64,000 nucleotides of DNA from an uncultured Erythrobacter sp. (GCA_947499095.1 CANMMR010000007.1:62001-126000); one strand, 5' to 3'; counted from the stretch's first letter, positions 25,957-34,329 are shown. A program made the numbers and translations. The notes: generated by a model not told the origin, from the letters alone.

Positions 25957-27749
25957 GCCTTATCCTCCGGCGCCGGGAAGGGGCGCACGGTAACGGTCTG
26001 CATCATGCCGGCATGCATGTGATAGAGCAGGTGGCAGTGGAAGGCCCAGTCTCCGGGCTCGTTCGCAGTGACGTCGAAGGTGGCGGTGCTGCCCGGCTGG
26101 ACCACCACCGTGTGCTTCAGCGGCTGGTCCATCATGCCAGCGCCATTGACCAGTTCGAAGAAATGGCCGTGCAAGTGGATCGGATGCGCCATCATCGTGT
26201 CATTGACCAGCTTCACGCGCACGCGCTCGTCATAGGCGAAGCGGATCGGATCGTCGGTGACGGCGGAGAATTTCTCGCCATCGAAGCTCCACATGTAGCG
26301 CTCCATGTTCCCGGTCAGGTGGATGGTCAGCTGCCGGGTCGGCATGCGATGCGGGTTCGTCCGCGCGGCCTTCAGGTCGGTATAGCGCAGCACGCGATGA
26401 TCGACTTTGTCGAGACCGAGGCCGGGGAAGTCCATCCGGTCCATCGGCATGGGAGCGACCATGTCGATCCCGGGGCCGACCTTCACGTCGGGCGGCAGTT
26501 TCGAGGTATCGCGCATCGAGTGATCCATTGCGCCGTGATCCGTCGCGCCATGGTCCATCGCAGGGCTAGCTTCGCCGCCGCCATGGTTCATGCCCGAATG
26601 GTCCATCCCGCCATGCGCATCATGCTTCATCGTGCCGCCGTGTGCGCCGTCCATCGAACCCATGCCCATGTCGGCCATGGTCAGCGTGACCGGCTCGCGC
26701 AGCGGGGGCGGCGTGGCGCGATGGCCCTTGTGCGAGGTGAGCGAGGCCAGCCCCATGCCGCTGCGGTCCATCGCTTCGGCGACGAGAGCGTGGCTGCCCG
26801 CGGGCGGCCTGACGATCACGTCGTAGGTTTCCGCCGTGCCGATCTGGAATTCGTCCACCTCGACCGGCGCGACATCCATGCCGTCGGCGGCAATCACAGT
26901 CATCGGCACGCCGGGAATGCGGATGTTGAAGAAGGTCATGGCGGAGCCGTTGATGATCCGCAGCCGCACCCGCTCGCCCGGCGCGAACAGATACTCCAGC
27001 CCGTCCATCGGGCCGTGACCATTGACCAGGAAGGTGTAGGTCGCGCCCGTCACGTCCGAAATGTCACGCGGGTTCATCCGCATCCCGCCCCACATCAGCC
27101 GCTCGTCCAGCGGCATGTCGCCTTCGCTGGCGGTCTGCATCTGGTAGTTGAAATAGTGCTCGCCGACCTTAAGCATGCGCGCGATCTCGTGCGGGTGGCG
27201 CGGACTGAACTCGCTCAGCAAAACGACATAGTCGCGGTCGTAGCGCGGATCGGGCTCGGCGCTCTCGATCACGATGGGGCCGTAGTGGCCTTCCTGCTCC
27301 TGCAGGCCGGAGTGGCTGTGCCACCAATAGGTGCCGCTCTGCCGGATCGGGAATTCGTAGGTGAAGGTCTCGCCGGGCTTGATGCCGGGGAAGCTCACGC
27401 CCGGAACGCCGTCGAACTGGAAGGGCAGCAGCAGCCCGTGCCAGTGGATAGAGGTGTCTTCGGTAAGCTTGTTCGTCACGTCGATGCGGACGTTCTGGCC
27501 TTCGCGCAGCCGGACCAGGGGGCCGGGTACGGTGCCGTTGACCGCGATGGCATGGCCCTTGCGCCCGCCGACGCCGAAATGGTGACGATCTACCGACAGC
27601 GCGATACGCTCGCCCGAAACCTCGCCGAACCCCTGCCGCGCGTGGGACAGGCTCTCGCCCCTCGCCCATGCGGGCACGGCAAGGCCGGTTGCCAGTAGGC
27701 CGGTCGAGCCAAGCATGAATTTACGGCGGTCGGTCTGCAATGCGGTCAC
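25953..27749 (-). CDS. copA: multicopper oxidase, copper resistance protein A
   Basis: CopA/PcoA oxidises Cu(I) to Cu(II) in the periplasm. The 598-residue product starts at GTG 27749, behind AGGAG. It has a twin-arginine signal (DRRKFMLGSTGLLATGLAV), so it is exported folded by the Tat system, whose genes are also in this window. Copper sites are intact: HWHG, WWHSHSG, HPIHLHGHFF and FHCHLLYHMHAGMM. A Met/His-rich insert at about residues 343-416 carries repeated MDHSGM/MDHG units and probably binds Cu(I). copB follows with a four-base overlap, and a CsoR-type operator lies upstream. Confidence 0.96.
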   Translation of the reverse strand: MTALQTDRRKFMLGSTGLLATGLAVPAWARGESLSHARQGFGEVSGERIALSVDRHHFGVGGRKGHAIAVNGTVPGPLVRLREGQNVRIDVTNKLTEDTSIHWHGLLLPFQFDGVPGVSFPGIKPGETFTYEFPIRQSGTYWWHSHSGLQEQEGHYGPIVIESAEPDPRYDRDYVVLLSEFSPRHPHEIARMLKVGEHYFNYQMQTASEGDMPLDERLMWGGMRMNPRDISDVTGATYTFLVNGHGPMDGLEYLFAPGERVRLRIINGSAMTFFNIRIPGVPMTVIAADGMDVAPVEVDEFQIGTAETYDVIVRPPAGSHALVAEAMDRSGMGLASLTSHKGHRATPPPLREPVTLTMADMGMGSMDGAHGGTMKHDAHGGMDHSGMNHGGGEASPAMDHGATDHGAMDHSMRDTSKLPPDVKVGPGIDMVAPMPMDRMDFPGLGLDKVDHRVLRYTDLKAARTNPHRMPTRQLTIHLTGNMERYMWSFDGEKFSAVTDDPIRFAYDERVRVKLVNDTMMAHPIHLHGHFFELVNGAGMMDQPLKHTVVVQPGSTATFDVTANEPGDWAFHCHLLYHMHAGMMQTVTVRPFPAPEDKA

Positions 27750-27780
27750 TCGGCTTGTATCTCCTGAAACCCGGTCTAAG

Positions 27781-27797
27781 ATACCCCCATAGGGTAT
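27781..27797. promoter_or_regulatory. CsoR-type copper operator
   Basis: ATACCC (27781-27786) and GGGTAT (27792-27797) form a perfect inverted repeat around CCATA. This is the G/C-tract palindrome expected for CsoR-family repressors. It lies in the 66-base space between copA (minus) and csoR (plus), 18 bases before the csoR start codon, so one bound repressor could control both sides. Confidence 0.8.
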
Positions 27798-27815
27798 TCA
27801 AGGGCGAATAGGATC

Positions 27816-28085
27816 ATGAGTGAAAAACAGGCGATCGGTAACCGGCTGAAGCGGATCGAAGGGCAGGTGCGCGGCGTCCAGCAGATGGTTGCAGACGAGC
27901 GCTATTGCATCGACATTCTCCACCAGATCCAGGCGATCAAATCGGCCTTGGCACGGGCGGAGGACGAGATCCTGCGCAATCACGCGGCGCATTGCGTCGC
28001 CGGGGCCATCGCCTCGGGCGACGAGGACGAGCAGCGGCAGAAGTTCTCCGAACTGGTCGACTTGTTCGCAAAAACCAAACGCTGA
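27816..28085 (+). CDS. csoR: copper-sensing repressor of the CsoR family
   Basis: An 89-residue all-helical repressor that leaves DNA when it binds Cu(I). The ligands are exactly spaced: Cys31, His56 and Cys60, a C-x24-H-x3-C pattern matching the C36/H61/C65 set of the founding CsoR. GNRLKRIEGQVRGVQQMV at the N-terminus is the conserved first helix. The metal set argues for copper rather than formaldehyde (FrmR) or nickel/cobalt (RcnR). It is divergent from copAB across a matching palindrome and is followed 24 bases later by a DUF305 gene. Confidence 0.93.
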   Translation: MSEKQAIGNRLKRIEGQVRGVQQMVADERYCIDILHQIQAIKSALARAEDEILRNHAAHCVAGAIASGDEDEQRQKFSELVDLFAKTKR

Positions 28086-28109
28086 ACCAGAGGTAAAGGG
28101 GAGTCAGGG

Positions 28110-28670
28110 ATGGCAAACGAACACGGCAAGCACGAAGGCAATTACAAGCGGTTCATGGCCATGGTGGGGACCTCCACCGCCATCATGTTCGGCCTGATGT
28201 ATCTCAACACCTACCAGCTCGATCATGTCATGTGGAGCGAGACTCGGTTCTGGATGACCTTCGTGATGGGTGCGGTGATGGCCGTGGTCATGCTCGCCTT
28301 CATGTGGGGCATGTACAAGAACAGGGCGAAGAACTGGATCATCATCGGCGTGTCGGCGCTCACCTTCTCCTTGGCGCTGTGGCTGGTCCGCAGCCAGCAG
28401 ACGATCGACGACAGCGAATGGATGTCGGCGATGATCCCGCACCATTCGATCGCCATCCTCACCAGCGAACGCGCGCACATCGAGGACAAGCGCGTGCAGG
28501 AACTCGCCAATTCGATTATTACCGCGCAGCGCAAGGAAATCGCGGAGATGAAGTGGCTGCTCGACGATATCGCGGCCAACGGCACGGCGACGACCGAGGA
28601 AGAGGCGGCTGCGCGGCCGCTGCCGGAAATGGAAGGCTTCCTCAATCCCGACGGCGGCGCCACGCCCTGA
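28110..28670 (+). CDS. DUF305-domain membrane protein, copper-associated
   Basis: A 186-residue protein with three membrane helices in residues 10-95 and a DUF305 helical domain behind them. The domain carries MSAMIPHHSIAILTSERAHI and AQRKEIAEMKWLLDDI, the conserved His/Met face of the family. DUF305 proteins recur in copper-resistance loci and are proposed to bind Cu(I) through these His and Met residues. AAGGGGAG precedes ATG 28110. It is 24 bases downstream of csoR and probably in the same copper-induced transcript. Confidence 0.88.
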   Translation: MANEHGKHEGNYKRFMAMVGTSTAIMFGLMYLNTYQLDHVMWSETRFWMTFVMGAVMAVVMLAFMWGMYKNRAKNWIIIGVSALTFSLALWLVRSQQTIDDSEWMSAMIPHHSIAILTSERAHIEDKRVQELANSIITAQRKEIAEMKWLLDDIAANGTATTEEEAAARPLPEMEGFLNPDGGATP

Positions 28671-28808
28671 GCGGGATTTCCTACTCGGCAAGGGCCGATT
28701 ATGCAGGCCGTGATGAGGATCATCCGTCCCACGCCTGAAGCAGCTCTACCTCTGGCTCGCACCTGTGTCGCGAACGACAATCCATGCGACGTCGGCAGGT
28801 TTTTCTTG

Positions 28809-28835
28809 CATGGACCGTGTAACATGCGGTCCATG
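28809..28835. promoter_or_regulatory. inverted-repeat operator candidate upstream of an enoyl-CoA hydratase
   Basis: CATGGACCG (28809-28817) and CGGTCCATG (28827-28835) form a perfect nine-base inverted repeat with a nine-base spacer, 31 bases before the hydratase start codon. The size suits a MarR- or TetR-type dimer, and a MarR gene lies directly downstream of the hydratase. Confidence 0.55.
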
Positions 28836-28866
28836 TCGGGGTACTGAGAGGAGAGAAAGCCAACAT

Positions 28867-29736
28867 ATGTCCTACACGCAGATCAAGCTCGATATCGCCG
28901 ATGGCATCGCCACCGTCACGCTCCATCGTCCCGAGAAGATGAACGCCTTCACGAGGCAGATGATGGACGAGTTCATCGACGCGCTCGACACGACCGATGC
29001 AGACGACAGCGTGCGGGCGGTGATCGTGACGGGGCACGGCGATCGCGCGTTCTGCGCCGGCGCGGACCTGACGCCGGAGGGCGGGGGACATGTGTTCTCC
29101 GACCCGAACCCGGTGGAAGACCTCTCGGACGAGCGCGTGCGCGACGGGGGCGGGCGGCTGACGCTGCGGCTGTTCCAGTCGAAGAAACCGCTGATCGGCG
29201 CCTGCAACGGCGTTGCGGTCGGTGTCGGCGTGACGATGCAGTTGCCGTTCGACATTCGCCTGTGCAGCGACAACGCGCGTTTCGGCTTCGTCTTCGCGCG
29301 GCGCGGGATTGTGCCGGAAGCAGCCAGCAGCTGGTTCTTGCCGCGGCTGGTCGGCATGCAGACCGCGCTGGAATGGTGCATGACCGGCCGCCTGATCGAT
29401 GCGGGCGAGGCGCTGGAGCGCGGGCTCGTGCGCTCGGTCCATCCGCAAGGCGAACTGATGGACGCAGCCGTCGGCATCGCGCGGGAAATCGCGGACAACA
29501 CCTCTGCCGTATCGGTCGCTATGACGCGCGCAATGCTGTGGCACAATGGCGCAGGCGGTCACCCGATGGAGGCGCACCGGGTGGACAGCCGCGCGATCTA
29601 TCGCCTCAGCCGCAGCAACGACGCGAAGGAGGGGATCGCCAGCTTCCTCGAAAAGCGCGCGCCGGAGTATCCCGATACGGTCAGCGGCGACATGCCGGAC
29701 TTCTACCCGTGGTGGGACGAACCGGAATACAAGTAG
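28867..29736 (+). CDS. enoyl-CoA hydratase/isomerase family protein
   Basis: A 289-residue crotonase-fold protein. ATG 28867 (MSYTQIKLDIADGIATVTL) follows AGAGGAGAG, and a longer frame to 28765 would cross the operator. The oxyanion-hole segments are DRAFCAGADL and ACNGVAVGVGVTMQL. GIVPEAASSWFLPRLVG carries the Glu usually used for hydration. A C-terminal tail rich in aromatic residues (DFYPWWDEPEYK) is longer than in minimal hydratases. It probably acts in fatty-acid or related acyl-CoA breakdown. The MarR gene 67 bases downstream may regulate it. Confidence 0.9.
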   Translation: MSYTQIKLDIADGIATVTLHRPEKMNAFTRQMMDEFIDALDTTDADDSVRAVIVTGHGDRAFCAGADLTPEGGGHVFSDPNPVEDLSDERVRDGGGRLTLRLFQSKKPLIGACNGVAVGVGVTMQLPFDIRLCSDNARFGFVFARRGIVPEAASSWFLPRLVGMQTALEWCMTGRLIDAGEALERGLVRSVHPQGELMDAAVGIAREIADNTSAVSVAMTRAMLWHNGAGGHPMEAHRVDSRAIYRLSRSNDAKEGIASFLEKRAPEYPDTVSGDMPDFYPWWDEPEYK

Positions 29737-29803
29737 TTGCAGGCGTGATAGTCTCTCGCGCAACCGGCTTGCCTTGATTGCGCTGGGGGGTAAGGATGGC
29801 GGT

Positions 29804-30274
29804 ATGCCGAAGCATCAACTCGCCCCGCGCCTTGCCGACTTCTTGCCCTACCAGCTCTCGATCGCCTCGAACGCCGTTTCGACGAGGATTGCGGAGCAGT
29901 ATCGCAAGCGGTTCGCGCTCAAGACGACCGAGTGGCGGATCATGGCGGTGCTGGGCGATGGCGGCGCGCTGACTCAGCGGGATCTCTCGCAGCTCACCTT
30001 GATGGACAAGGTGCCGGTCAACCGTGCCTGCAAGCGGCTGGAGGACCGCGGCCTCGTGCAGCGCTCGCCCAATGCGAAAGACGGCCGCTCGCACATGCTG
30101 GAGCTAACGGCGGAGGGCAAGGCGGTGCACGCCGGCATCATGCCACTGGCGCGCAAGATCGAGGAGGAGCTGTTCGACGTGCTTAGCACCGAAGAGCGCG
30201 AGGCGCTGCGCGACATGCTCGCGCGCGTGCGCGACAATGCCGGGGACTTCGACGCGGAAAGCCTGGCCGACTGA
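29804..30274 (+). CDS. MarR-family transcriptional regulator
   Basis: A 156-residue winged-helix regulator. ATG 29804 follows TAAGGA. An upstream in-frame extension to 29546 lies inside the hydratase gene and is not protein-like. The DNA-binding core runs TEWRIMAVLGDGGALTQRDL, then MDKVPVNRACKRLEDRGLV with the wing RSPNAKDGRSHMLELTAEG, and flanking helices form the dimer interface. Regulators of this type answer small aromatic or acyl ligands. Its position behind the hydratase, and the inverted repeat before that gene, suggest local control. Confidence 0.93.
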   Translation: MPKHQLAPRLADFLPYQLSIASNAVSTRIAEQYRKRFALKTTEWRIMAVLGDGGALTQRDLSQLTLMDKVPVNRACKRLEDRGLVQRSPNAKDGRSHMLELTAEGKAVHAGIMPLARKIEEELFDVLSTEEREALRDMLARVRDNAGDFDAESLAD

Positions 30275-30289
30275 GCCGACCAGGCTTTC
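30257..30289. terminator. hairpin between convergent marR-type gene and tadC
   Basis: A perfect ten-base inverted repeat, GAAAGCCTGG (30257-30266) against CCAGGCTTTC (30280-30289), spans the stop codon of the regulator gene with a 13-base loop. No long T-run follows, so it is a weak or factor-assisted terminator, possibly serving both strands. Confidence 0.5.
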
Positions 30290-30318
30290 GCAATACCGAT
30301 TGGAACCGGTGGTTCCGT

Positions 30319-31320
30319 CTATGAGATCCCGCCACTGAAGGCATCGCCGATCGAACAGGCTGCGGGCCCGAGAATGACGATGAACAGCACCGGCAGGATG
30401 AACAGGATGAGCGGCACGGTCATGATGGCCGGGAGACGCGCTGCCTTTTCCTCGGCGCGCATCATACGCTCGTTGCGGAATTCGGCAGAGAGGACACGCA
30501 GGGCCGACGCGAGCGGCGTACCGTACTTCTCGGTCTGGACCATGGTCGTGACCACGCCTTTGACGGCATCGAGATTGACGCGATAAGCGAGGTTGTTGAA
30601 CGCCATGCGCCGTTCGTTGAGAAACGACAGCTCGATTGCGGTCAGCGCGAATTCGTCGCCCAGTTCGGGATAGGCGCGGCCCAGTTCCTTGGCCACCCGA
30701 TTGAACGCGGCATCGACGGTCAGGCCCGCTTCGGCACAGATCACCAGCAGGTCGAGTGCGTCCGGCAGGCCCTTGCGGATTGCGTCGGACCGTTTCTTGG
30801 CGATGTTGCTGAGATAAATCTCCGGTCCCTTGTAGCCGGCGAAGACCGCTGCCGCCAGTCCGCCGTTGCGCTTGATCGCACCCCAGTCCGGGAACATGTC
30901 CAGCAGGAATATGCACACAAAGGCCGTGCCGCCCAAGAGGATCGGCAGGACTATGCGGGCAGCGATGATGAACACCGCCAGTTCCTTGTTGCGGAAGCCG
31001 GCATGCGCCAGTTTCTGCTGGACGACCTCGATCTGGCTCTGTTGCAACACCTTCATGTTGCCGAGCGTGCCTTTCAGCTTTTCGGTAGTATCGGTCTTGC
31101 GCACGAGGCTCTGGCGTTTCTTGGCGCCCGAGGTGACGAGACCGCTCTTGAGCTCTTCGCGGCGCCCCTCGAGTGCCTTCACGCGCTTGACCATCGGATC
31201 CCTGATGGTGACTGCGGTATAGATTGCGAACAGCACGGCGAGGGCGGCGACACCTGCGAGTATCGAGCCGATCACGATGACGTCGAAGCCAAGGAGTTTA
31301 GGGCCGGTGGAGGGGTCCAT
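30319..31320 (-). CDS. tadC: Tad pilus inner-membrane platform protein TadC
   Basis: TadC (333 residues) pairs with TadB to form the inner-membrane platform on which the Flp pilus is assembled. It has an N-terminal membrane helix, a cytoplasmic charged region (RVKALEGRREELKSG), two further helices, and a type II secretion F domain with RKGLPDALDLLVICAEAGLT, PELGDEFALTAIELSF and LRVLSAEFRNERMMRAEEKA. Two C-terminal helices close it. It is the last gene of the minus-strand Tad operon and follows tadB by 19 bases. Confidence 0.93.
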   Translation of the reverse strand: MDPSTGPKLLGFDVIVIGSILAGVAALAVLFAIYTAVTIRDPMVKRVKALEGRREELKSGLVTSGAKKRQSLVRKTDTTEKLKGTLGNMKVLQQSQIEVVQQKLAHAGFRNKELAVFIIAARIVLPILLGGTAFVCIFLLDMFPDWGAIKRNGGLAAAVFAGYKGPEIYLSNIAKKRSDAIRKGLPDALDLLVICAEAGLTVDAAFNRVAKELGRAYPELGDEFALTAIELSFLNERRMAFNNLAYRVNLDAVKGVVTTMVQTEKYGTPLASALRVLSAEFRNERMMRAEEKAARLPAIMTVPLILFILPVLFIVILGPAACSIGDAFSGGIS

Positions 31321-31339
31321 GCGTCTGTCTCTTCCGTGC

Positions 31340-32311
31340 TCAGATTTCGAAATTGACCATCTTGGCCATGATGAAGCCGCCGATGCTCATCCACACCAAC
31401 CCGCCGAGGCCGGCCACGATGAGACGGTCGTCGGTGAAGAAGCCCGTGAGATAATCCGGGTTCATCCAGTAAACGAGGCAGAAGACGATGAACGGAAGCG
31501 AACCGACGATGTAGGCCGATGCTTTTGATTCCGAACTCATCGCCTTGATCTTGAGCTTCATCTGCGACCGCTTGCGCAACACGTCGGCAAGGTTCGAGAG
31601 CGTCTCGGCGAGGTTGCCGCCCGTCTCGCGCTGGATCGCCAGCGTGATGCAGAAGAAGTTGAACTCCGGAATGCCCAGCCGGTCGGCCGTGTCCTGGAGC
31701 GAATCCTCCATCGTTTTACCGATCTTGATCCGTTCCACGATCCTGCGGAACTCCTGACCGACGGGGCCGGGGACTTCCTGGGAAACGACCGCCAGAGTTT
31801 CGGTCACCGGAAGACCGGAGCGCAGGCCGCGAACGAGGAGCTCGATCGCGTCGGGAAATTTGGCGTTGAACTGCGCGGTACGCTTTTTGATCTGGCGACC
31901 GACCAGCATGTGCGGCAGACCCGCGCCGACGAGCACGCCGACACCGAAGGACAGCGGCAGCGATCCGCTCCGCAGGAACAGCAGCGTAGCGACCACGAGA
32001 GCGATCCCGAGCGAGGTATAGGCATACTGGCTCAACGACCAGTTCTTGCCGGTACGATCCAGGCGAACGGCCAAAGCATCGATGCGCGACGTCGATCCCG
32101 CCACCTTATGGCGCTTGGGCTTGCGCGAGGCGATCGCCTTCTTGAGCTGCGATTCAACCTTTGCGTCGGTGCTCTCGGAATGCCGATAGCGGACCTGCTG
32201 CAAGCGTCGCTGACCTGCCTTGGCCGCATCGGGACCGGCGACCAGCGTGTAGCCGATGGCAAGCAGGGCCAAAATCCCCGCTGCAAGCAGCACGACCTGA
32301 ACGATATCCAT
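31340..32311 (-). CDS. tadB: Tad pilus inner-membrane platform protein TadB
   Basis: A 323-residue partner of TadC. An N-terminal helix is followed by a basic cytoplasmic stretch (KKAIASRKPKRHKVAG), two helices, the type II secretion F domain (FPDAIELLVRGLRSGLPVTE, RETGGNLAETLSNLADVLR) and C-terminal helices. In most Tad loci the ATPase gene cpaF/tadA precedes tadB. Here tadB follows cpaE directly with 74 bases between, and those contain only a hairpin. Confidence 0.93.
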   Translation of the reverse strand: MDIVQVVLLAAGILALLAIGYTLVAGPDAAKAGQRRLQQVRYRHSESTDAKVESQLKKAIASRKPKRHKVAGSTSRIDALAVRLDRTGKNWSLSQYAYTSLGIALVVATLLFLRSGSLPLSFGVGVLVGAGLPHMLVGRQIKKRTAQFNAKFPDAIELLVRGLRSGLPVTETLAVVSQEVPGPVGQEFRRIVERIKIGKTMEDSLQDTADRLGIPEFNFFCITLAIQRETGGNLAETLSNLADVLRKRSQMKLKIKAMSSESKASAYIVGSLPFIVFCLVYWMNPDYLTGFFTDDRLIVAGLGGLVWMSIGGFIMAKMVNFEI

Positions 32312-32348
32312 CCGCTGACTCCGTCCCCGTTATTCCAGCTTTGCAGTC

Positions 32349-32375
32349 GGGTCCGGTCCTGTATGGACCGGACCC
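32349..32375 (-). repeat. eleven-base-pair hairpin between cpaE and tadB
   Basis: GGGTCCGGTCC (32349-32359) and GGACCGGACCC (32365-32375) form a perfect stem with a five-base loop. On the minus strand no T-run follows, so it is more likely an RNA processing or stability element, or an attenuator, than a full terminator. Confidence 0.7.
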
Positions 32376-32385
32376 GGACCGCTTC

Positions 32386-33678
32386 TTATTCGACCGCTTC
32401 GGCAGAGGCCGCGGGCTCTTTCTTCTTCGAGAGCAGACCCTTGAGATCCAGTCCGCCAAGCAGCGACTTCTTGCCGCTGACGACTTCGGCCTCTTCCTCG
32501 TCGTCGTGACCGATGCTGATCACGCGTGAGGCGACCTGCTTCATGCTGGCCGCGGCCTTCGACGAAGAGTTCGCTTCGAGGAAAGTCTTGCCCAGCTTCG
32601 CGGCATTGGCAGCCGCCTTCTGGTCGTAGGCGATCGTGACGTCGATCTTGCGTTCGATAGACGCCTCGAAGTCCGCCTTGCTGATCTCTGCAGCGCCCGG
32701 CTGGACCTTGTTCGCCACGATCAGCGGCGTTGCGTGTGGAGCGTTCGTTTTCAGCCACGACAGGATGCGGATCGTATCCCGGGCCGAGGCGAGCGACATC
32801 TCGGTCGCCAAGACCACCACATTCACCTCGTTAAGGAGATGCGGGAAGTTGATCATCATGTTGCGCGGCATGTCGACCACGGTCATCTCGAACGCGTGCT
32901 TGAACTCGTCTTGCAACTGCATGAAGGCCGATCCGTCGGTCATCAGCGGCTGGTTGATCGGCGCTTCGGCCGACAGGATGGCGAGATTGTCGTTCGCCCG
33001 GATCATGGCGCGTTCGATGAACAGTCCGTCGATACGGCTCGGATTGTCGATCGCATCGGTCAGGCCGCGACCCGGCTCGAGATCGAGCGTGAGCGCACCG
33101 GTACCGAAGTGCACATCGAGGTCCAGCATCGCGGTTGCCATACTGCGCTCGGTGGCGAAGTTCCAGGCCAGCGAGGTGGCGAGCGTCGATGCCCCGACGC
33201 CGCCGCGCGTTCCGATAATGGCCGTGGAGATGTGGCGCTTGGCCTTGTCTTCATCGCTCATGCGCGGTGCCGCAAAGACTGCCTGTGCCTGATTGAGCGA
33301 ATCGCGCAGGACGCTCGCGCTCAGCGGCTTCAGAAGATAGTCGTGAATTCCGCTCGCGAGCAGGTCGCGATAAAGTCGCACGTCGTTCACCTGGCCGATG
33401 GCGATCACCACGGTGCCGGGTTCACACACCTCGGCCAGCGCGTTGATGTCGTTGAGCGGATCGCCGCTTTCCGACAGATCGACCATCAGGATGTTCGGGC
33501 TGGCCGAAACCGACAGTGCCTGGATCGCATTGCGAAGCCCGCCCTTGTTGCATTTCTCGGGCTGCCAGCCGAGTTCGATGACCACCGGGCGCAACACGTC
33601 GAGCGCCGCTTCGTCGCACAGGAATGCGGCGAAGGTGTCGCGGTTGCCGGGCATGGCAGATTTGAGTGAAGCGCTCAT
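32386..33678 (-). CDS. cpaE: Tad pilus assembly protein CpaE/TadZ
   Basis: CpaE (430 residues) is a ParA/MinD-like localisation factor that places the pilus machine at the cell pole. It has an N-terminal receiver-like domain (about residues 15-145: LMVDLSESGDPLND, LLASGIHDYLLKPLS) and a P-loop domain with IGTRGGVGASTLATSLAWN, an atypical Walker A that has Ala-Ser where ParA has Lys-Thr, as in other CpaE proteins. TVVDMPRNM is the Walker B region. The tail is Lys/Glu-rich. GAGGAC precedes ATG 33678, which is three bases from the cpaD stop. Confidence 0.93.
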   Translation of the reverse strand: MSASLKSAMPGNRDTFAAFLCDEAALDVLRPVVIELGWQPEKCNKGGLRNAIQALSVSASPNILMVDLSESGDPLNDINALAEVCEPGTVVIAIGQVNDVRLYRDLLASGIHDYLLKPLSASVLRDSLNQAQAVFAAPRMSDEDKAKRHISTAIIGTRGGVGASTLATSLAWNFATERSMATAMLDLDVHFGTGALTLDLEPGRGLTDAIDNPSRIDGLFIERAMIRANDNLAILSAEAPINQPLMTDGSAFMQLQDEFKHAFEMTVVDMPRNMMINFPHLLNEVNVVVLATEMSLASARDTIRILSWLKTNAPHATPLIVANKVQPGAAEISKADFEASIERKIDVTIAYDQKAAANAAKLGKTFLEANSSSKAAASMKQVASRVISIGHDDEEEAEVVSGKKSLLGGLDLKGLLSKKKEPAASAEAVE

Positions 33679-33681
33679 GGA

Positions 33682-34329
33682 TCAGTCCTCTGTGGTGCCG
33701 ACTTCAGCAAGGCCGCCAGCGCCGGTCGGCTCCTGGTTGCGATAGCTGTCGATGGCTTTGTTGGAACTCAGGATAACGGTTTCGCCCGTGCCCACCTGGC
33801 CGGTGACGAGGTCCTCCGGATTGGCGACCATCGCAGCCATGTTGGCATTGGTGGCGCAGCCGTAATTCGGATATGTGGCGTTGTTGTAATTGGCGTCGCT
33901 CTTGGCCGACCAGTCGGGGCAGCCCGGAACGCTGGCGAGCGTGCGCGAGATAACGACGCGCGCCTGGCCCGGCGAGATATAGCCCTCGGTCGGCGGGGCA
34001 ACGTCCGTCAGCAGCAGGCCGTAGCGGCCGGCCAGCTGCGCCACGCTATCGCGCACGCCTTCTCCATAACCGGGGTCCTCGACCGCGATCTTGTCGCCGT
34101 AACGCAGGTCCATCGAGTCGAACCAAGCCAGCAGGCGCTGCTGTTCGCTGACCGGCAGGCTGTCGCCATTGGTCTGGACGTCAAAGGTGTAGTGCGTGCG
34201 CTCCACGACCGCTTGCTTGGTCGAATAGAGCGTATCGTTGGTCGGCACCCCGCCGACGCAGGCACCCAGGCCGAGCGCGAGCGAGAGAGCCATTGCGGAG
34301 GTCGTCTTGCGGTTCATGATGTTACGCAT
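33682..34329 (-). CDS. cpaD: Tad pilus assembly lipoprotein CpaD
   Basis: CpaD (215 residues) is an outer-membrane lipoprotein thought to help the CpaC secretin. ATG 34329 follows AAGGA at eight bases. ATG 34317 and ATG 34347 are alternatives. The signal ends LGLGAC, with Cys24 as the lipid site. The mature part has LLAWFDSMDLRYGDKIAVED and a Tyr/Asn-rich Cys-bearing segment, PNYGCATNANMAAMVANPED, which is a clear CpaD signature. It lies 14 bases behind cpaC. Confidence 0.92.
   Translation of the reverse strand: MRNIMNRKTTSAMALSLALGLGACVGGVPTNDTLYSTKQAVVERTHYTFDVQTNGDSLPVSEQQRLLAWFDSMDLRYGDKIAVEDPGYGEGVRDSVAQLAGRYGLLLTDVAPPTEGYISPGQARVVISRTLASVPGCPDWSAKSDANYNNATYPNYGCATNANMAAMVANPEDLVTGQVGTGETVILSSNKAIDSYRNQEPTGAGGLAEVGTTED

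Noticed and set aside
25797-27698. 633-codon open frame antisense to copAB
   Set aside because: It consists of His/Arg-rich runs created by reading the copper-binding codons in reverse. It has no recognisable domain, and the minus strand holds intact copA and copB.
27816-28085. FrmR (formaldehyde) or RcnR (nickel/cobalt) assignment for the small repressor
   Set aside because: The C-x24-H-x3-C ligand set is the Cu(I) pattern of CsoR, and the gene faces copAB across a CsoR-type palindrome.
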